NCBI GenBank assembly: GCA_029931535.1
Contig: JAQPZY010000853.1
Location: 248,001-312,000 of the forward strand
DNA: 64,000 nt
Direction of reading: 5' to 3'
Origin: Margaritifera margaritifera
Taxonomy: Eukaryota; Mollusca; Bivalvia; Unionida; Margaritiferidae
In this document: one piece after another, positions 59,650 to 64,000 of the stretch
Position numbering within the stretch: position 1 is the first letter of the stretch
How the letters are laid out: each line of letters begins with the position of its first letter
Translations under genes and position numbers: made by a program
Notes under the pieces: generated by a model
The model's input: the letters and a program-made list of their open reading frames with translations, nothing else
What the model was told of the DNA's origin: nothing
The model's database searches: none

Positions 59650-61350
59650 CCACTTTTCTTGGGCAGAAGACTGATCGTTCAGGACCCTCTCAACTGCCCC
59701 TTTCTGTACCTCTCAACTGCCCCTTTCTTTATTATTGCCTCAGCATCCAATTGGGGAGATTTGGTAGGCCACTTTGAGGAATGTACCCTATAACTGTCAG
59801 AAGAGACCAGTGTGAGGGAGGTACGAACCACCCTCGATGTTGCCGAGCTATGTTTTTGCCTAGCCAAAACCTGTGTTGCTGAGCTATGCTTTTGATTAGC
59901 CAAAACCTCCTTAATCATTGGGGAATGAGGGAGAAGTAAGAGGTTTGGAGCCCAATTCCAGGAGTAAGAGGCGATAAACCTTACCAAATAACCAGACCGC
60001 TTCCAACTGAGAGGAAGGGGTGGGCCTGAGAGGTGTCAGTGCCGCTGCTTCTGTCTCAAACTCATTTGAGTCAACGAGAATAGAGAGGGCATCGTCATCA
60101 TCTAGTATACTCTGAGTCGGAGAGTGGGAGGACATCGCCATGTCTCTCAATGGTGGAGGAGGCATAGGAGCACTCTGCACCACAGCCCGTAGTTCAGTGA
60201 GTTCCGGTGGGGAGGCCAGAACGCCTGTCTACCCTAGATGATGCGACACCTCTAGCCTTCCATGTTGAGGCCACCTGGTGAGGAGGTGATGGCGGGACAC
60301 GACTGTGAGGGCAAAGTTCAGTAGCCCACGGGGGCATAGTTCACCAAGGGCCTTCAGGTGTAGGGCTCCACATCCTGTAAGGATTCATTGGGATAATGGG
60401 GGGGGTTTGCTGATCTGTTCCCTTTCCCTACTCTAAGCCCGGTGGGCACATCCCAATCCTGCACAAGATGGGACGGCAGAAGGGGAAGAGGGGGAACTCG
60501 GTCTGTACCCTGTCCCAATACCTTGAGGCCAACAAGTGATAATCAGAGAAGACATCATCTTCAACTGATATATCACTCAGGAGGGTGCGGTGTTGATACC
60601 GACAGGAAGTGATGGGAGTAGTGCTACCATGGGCACAAGATGTCGCAGTGCTCTACCTCCCTAATGGGAGGGTGCAACCTGCTGTTGCGGTGCCCTACCT
60701 CACAAGAGGGCGCAACCCACTTTAGAAGTGCTCTACCTCCATAACAGGAGGGTGCAAATCGCTGTTGCAGTACTCCATCTCCCTAACGAGAGGGCACAAC
60801 CCACTGATGCGATGCTCTACTTCCCTAACGGGAGGGAGCAATCCGCTGTTGCGGTGCTCTACTTCCCTGCAGGGAGTGAGTGACCTGTGTCGCAGTGCTC
60901 CACCTCCCTAATGGGAGGGCGCAACCTGCTATTGCAGTGCTCTACTTCCCTGCCAAGAGGGAGCGACTAACTGTCGCTGTGCTCCACCTCCCTAACAGGA
61001 GGGAGCATCCAGCTACCTGAGGTGTACACGCTGTTTTGAACATGAGAAGTGTTTGTCTTCTCCTCCCTGTGGGGTGAGGCGATCAATTCCTTGAACGTCC
61101 AGTCCCTCCTACTGGAGGGACTCACAGGCCACCAAAGAAGTTAAGACCTAAGAGAGAATCCAGAAAAATCTGAAGATAGGTACATCTGGAATCAACTATA
61201 TTCCATGTGCCAGAAGGCCATAAATTGCAAAGTGTGCAACTTTTGTGTTTTTTGGGGGGTTTTTTGTGTACTTGGAGCACTTGTCCAGTCTGGGTGAGAG
61301 TCACAAGAGCCCTTCTTGTGGCCACACTTCCCCACAGACTGTCCTGACAT
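59650..61350 (-). pseudogene. DIRS gag-like frame, copy 2 (broken)
   Basis: ATG at 61350 opens MSGQSVGKCGHKKGSCDSH. Its C-x-H-x4-C-x2-H spacing may be a remnant of the N-terminal Cys/His motif of DIRS ORF1 proteins; copy 1 has lost this through a frameshift. The frame then breaks. An internal segment (60183-59911) reads ILDDDDALSILVDSNEFETE, matching the equivalent acidic stretch in copy 1. A 42-bp tandem array lies between. Confidence 0.6.
60625..61015. repeat. 42-bp tandem array in DIRS gag (copy 2)
   Basis: About nine units of CTCTACCTCCCTAACGGGAG then GGCGCAACCCGCTGTTGCGG, each about 42 bp, so a 14-residue period if translated. Units vary by substitution, not by length. Copy 1 has shorter related GTGCAGCTCCTCCCTC units instead, so this array expanded independently. 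Confidence 0.9.
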
Positions 61351-61401
61351 TATTCTGAAAAAGAGAAGTGATGACAATATTTAATAAATGTCACGCTAAA
61401 C

Positions 61402-61643
61402 TAGGGGTGAAACGATTCATCAATACTTTTGCCATATCGATACACATATCGATTCAAGAGGTGAAAAATCGATACAAAACGATATCTACCCTATATAAGT
61501 TACTTTAATCTTCAGCAGTCATGAATAATTATTAGTCATTTGCCTTCTTATTCTTTAAACTGAGAATCGATAATGTATCGTATCATAGGCTGTGTATTGT
61601 GAATCGTATCGATACACAGCACAGGTTTATCGTTTCACCCCTA
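61402..61643. mobile_element. hAT-like MITE with target-site duplication
   Basis: TAGGGGTGAAACGAT at the left is exactly inverted at the right (ATCGTTTCACCCCTA), a 15-bp terminal repeat. The flanking 8-mers are CGCTAAAC (61394-61401) and AGCTAAAC (61644-61651), matching 7 of 8, the 8-bp duplication length typical of hAT. The interior is rich in ATCGATAC-type words and has no frame. It inserted into the DIRS copy 2 leader, so it is younger than that copy. Confidence 0.9.
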
Positions 61644-62380
61644 AGCTAAACTCACCTTCTTGTGTCACGCGAAACTCACCTGGTTGTATGCACTGCATAC
61701 CCCGTACACCACTGTGTATGCACCAAATGTAAGTACACTGTATGCACAAGGTAAATGATACATTTGACCTCAAAAAGTAAGATATTTCACGATGTGAATT
61801 TTATTAGAGAAACATGCAGACACATATGCAATGACCACGCAATTCGTTGTGCGGATATTAATAATATGCGCTGAAAATTTACAGATAATTGTCACTTTTG
61901 TAAGCAGAGAGAGGAATACGCTGTCCTCTATGTTAGGCAGGGCCTGTGTTATTTTTTCAAAACACAGGGACTTACCCATACCCCACACGTAATATGTGGA
62001 ATACGCGAGGTAGTCTAGGAGACCCCTTAAAGAACTAAGTTCTAAAATGGGGGAAAGGTTACCATATGGAATAAAATACAGAACGGATAGTGCAACTCCG
62101 AGACTTAATTATGAACTGCAGAATGGAGACCGCTAATGCGGTAAGTTGCTACAGGCACAATTTCTCTGGTGATGTTTCAGGCAAATGTCTACACAGTATG
62201 GTGTCCATGAAAAAGATGACTGTTCAGGCAAGCCTAAGCGATGCACAGACTGGAGTTCAAAGGTCATACTAACCCTTTTCTCAACTCTGTGGGAGAATGT
62301 ATTCACATCGATTGGACGGTGATTTTCGGCACAAAATAGCGGTAAACAATAGCGACAGGACAAGTAATTGCTGCTATTAA

Positions 62381-64000
62381 AAGTTGCCTACATGTTAAAC
62401 ACCTTGTGCATAAACATGTTCTTTTCAGCTCAACATCTGTGGGGAAAAAAAACATTGAAAGTCTAAAGATGAAAAGAGATGAGAAAGATAAAAGTTAAAA
62501 TAGAACCATCCCTCTAGATGGAAGGAATCATTGTAGATTCACCATCAAAAAATTCACAATGGGCAATGCTCACCTTCTTGGAATAATAGAGATAAACTGC
62601 CTAGTCACATTCCATACGCCTGATGAAGTGAGTGTAACCACATTCAATGTCCAAAGTCACAGTGAAGCTTCAGAAAACTGGGTCCATAAAAAAAGATGGT
62701 GTTACTTAAACAGGACAGTTTATTCTATTCCAAATTAACATAATTTCTGATCTAGGTTACTGAAAATGCCAACTAATTGTAAAATGTCAGCCAAAGTCTA
62801 AAGCTCCAGTCAAGGCTGGTTTTTCAACTTCACTATTTATTCTTGCTTCAAGTCAATTAAACCAATCCATATGCAATCAATACAGAGCCTGAACACTATT
62901 TATTTGTACTGCCATTATAATTGATATCAGTTGCTAACACTTAATAATATAGTGAGGTAAACAGGAAATAAACAGTCTGGGTTACTTTGTCAATATTAAG
63001 TTGTTAATCACCATAGCTAAGTTTGTCTATTTTTTTCTCTCCATCACCAATTCAAAAGGAAAATGACTGAAAATATTGTTGGTACTCTACAATACTGAAA
63101 CAACACCAAGACAAAGATTCTTACCGACACAACATTTACTTCATTTCAAAAATAAAATAGTAAATCCCGACTTTCAAACCATTGTTTGGGGAGATCTGTC
63201 ATTTATAACCAGAATGTTAATACATGGATCACTCTTATAATCAATGTCTTAAATGGATGAAATTTTGAGCGAGTCGAAGAGTTCTAAGTAATACTGATAC
63301 CTCTTGCTTTTCTCTGCTTACACATCTTTTTCACAGATGAATTTTTCAATACAATGATATTCAATATATTTGTATGTGCTCACTAATGCTTGTGCATATG
63401 TTACGGTCTTGAAACTTTGTTTGATTTTCAGAATCACTCAATTCCTTAATGTTAAACCAAATTTTATCACGTACTGTATATACAGTATATACTGTACATA
63501 ACAGAAGTTAGATCAGTTCCTGTAAGTGAGGTACCTTCTCTAAATAAAGCCAATATTATTATTATTATTATCTTGTATATAATATCGTGACCTCTATTGT
63601 GACCACCTGTCTTCACACTTTATTGTTTACCAGTTTGGATATTGAACTGCCCAATTTGCACAAAATTTATCCATTGTCAGTAATTTGGCATCCAAGTTTA
63701 CTTTTACACCACAATAATAATTTTCTTTATAGTGGGTAATTTGTTGTGAACACTGGATGTATATTGGGTATGCTTTATTTCAGCATGCAAGGAATGACAT
63801 AAACAGTTGCCATGGCAACAAACTCCTGCATAGAATTTGTAAAAACCAAAACAAAATTACATATTTTTAAATATTCTTTTATACTGAACTTTCTTGTTTC
63901 TTGCCAAATAAGTCATGCTATGTTTTTCCTCACCTTATGATTGAGAAAACCTGGATTTTCTCGTTATTTGGCTTAGAATGTCCAAGTTGAACATAATATT
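62381..64000. other. No gene seen
   Basis: AT-rich. A small palindromic TACTGTATATACAGTA lies at about 63474-63489 and a short (ATT)n at about 63554-63571. No coding exon or large repeat is apparent. Confidence 0.5.

Larger units (their letters stand above)
59088..62380 (-). mobile_element. DIRS-type retrotransposon, copy 2 (decayed)
   Basis: Collinear with copy 1. The 5' region (62380-61351) shares ATGGTGTCCATGAAAAAGAT-type and GCTGCTATT segments, then come a gag-like frame (61350 to about 59650) and part of an RT (59640-59250). Similarity stops at about 59088, within the region after RT, so RNase H and recombinase are lost. A hAT MITE (61402-61643) sits in the 5' region. The minus-strand orientation is the same as copy 1, 24 kb away. 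Confidence 0.8.

Noticed and set aside
60625..61015. CRISPR-like array of regular repeats
   Set aside because: Units are contiguous 42-bp tandem copies with no unique spacers, lie inside a DIRS gag region and occur in a eukaryotic genome.

Overview
The window looks like AT-rich nuclear DNA from an invertebrate, most probably a bivalve mollusc. The evidence is a spliced metazoan gene exon, many interspersed repeats with tandem cores, tRNA-derived SINEs, DIRS-type retroelements and a decayed piggyBac copy. Species cannot be named from the sequence alone. There is no prokaryotic gene organisation, and nearly all open frames over 60 codons are chance frames or repeat fragments.

Host genes: the one confidently recognisable exon is at the left edge on the minus strand (606-816). 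It is the first coding exon of a plasma-membrane Ca2+-ATPase (PMCA/ATP2B family), with a splice acceptor, an upstream in-frame stop, the ATG and a splice donor. The rest of the protein is encoded beyond the left edge. Any 5' untranslated exons and the promoter lie at higher coordinates, possibly inside this window. A second well-formed candidate exon (41769-41894, minus strand, 42 codons, phase 0 to 0) is not recognised.

Repeats, left to right: a tandem-core element with another nested in it (1918-4448); a tRNA-SINE (5.2 kb); a CCGTATA-type foldback MITE (6.28 kb); tandem-core elements at 7.9, 10.6 and 13.2-15.1 kb; a second foldback MITE (15.6 kb); a decayed piggyBac with a nested TTAA MITE (16-18.1 kb); more tandem-core elements (22.3, 23.8, 31.1, 32.3, 43.2, 50.3 and 55.5 kb); a TIR element with direct flanking repeats (27.6-28.9 kb); a pogo-like TIR element (30.3-30.9 kb); DIRS copy 1 (34.1-39.0 kb, minus); a large palindrome (39.14 kb); a 1.2-kb TIR element (45.1-46.3 kb); a LINE relic (46.6-47.6 kb, minus); two more foldback MITEs (48.2 and 48.7 kb); two palindromes (52.8 and 53.4 kb); and DIRS copy 2 (59.1-62.4 kb, minus) with an internal hAT MITE that keeps a recognisable target duplication.

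How they relate: the tandem-core families A, B and D share one architecture despite unrelated cores. Each starts near CAAGAG, carries a motif 20-35 bp inside the 5' end, and has the complement of that motif at the extreme 3' end, followed by an A-run. This suggests non-autonomous Helentron-like elements with exchangeable cores. The two DIRS copies match over coding and 5' regions, but each reverse transcriptase is disabled by different lesions.
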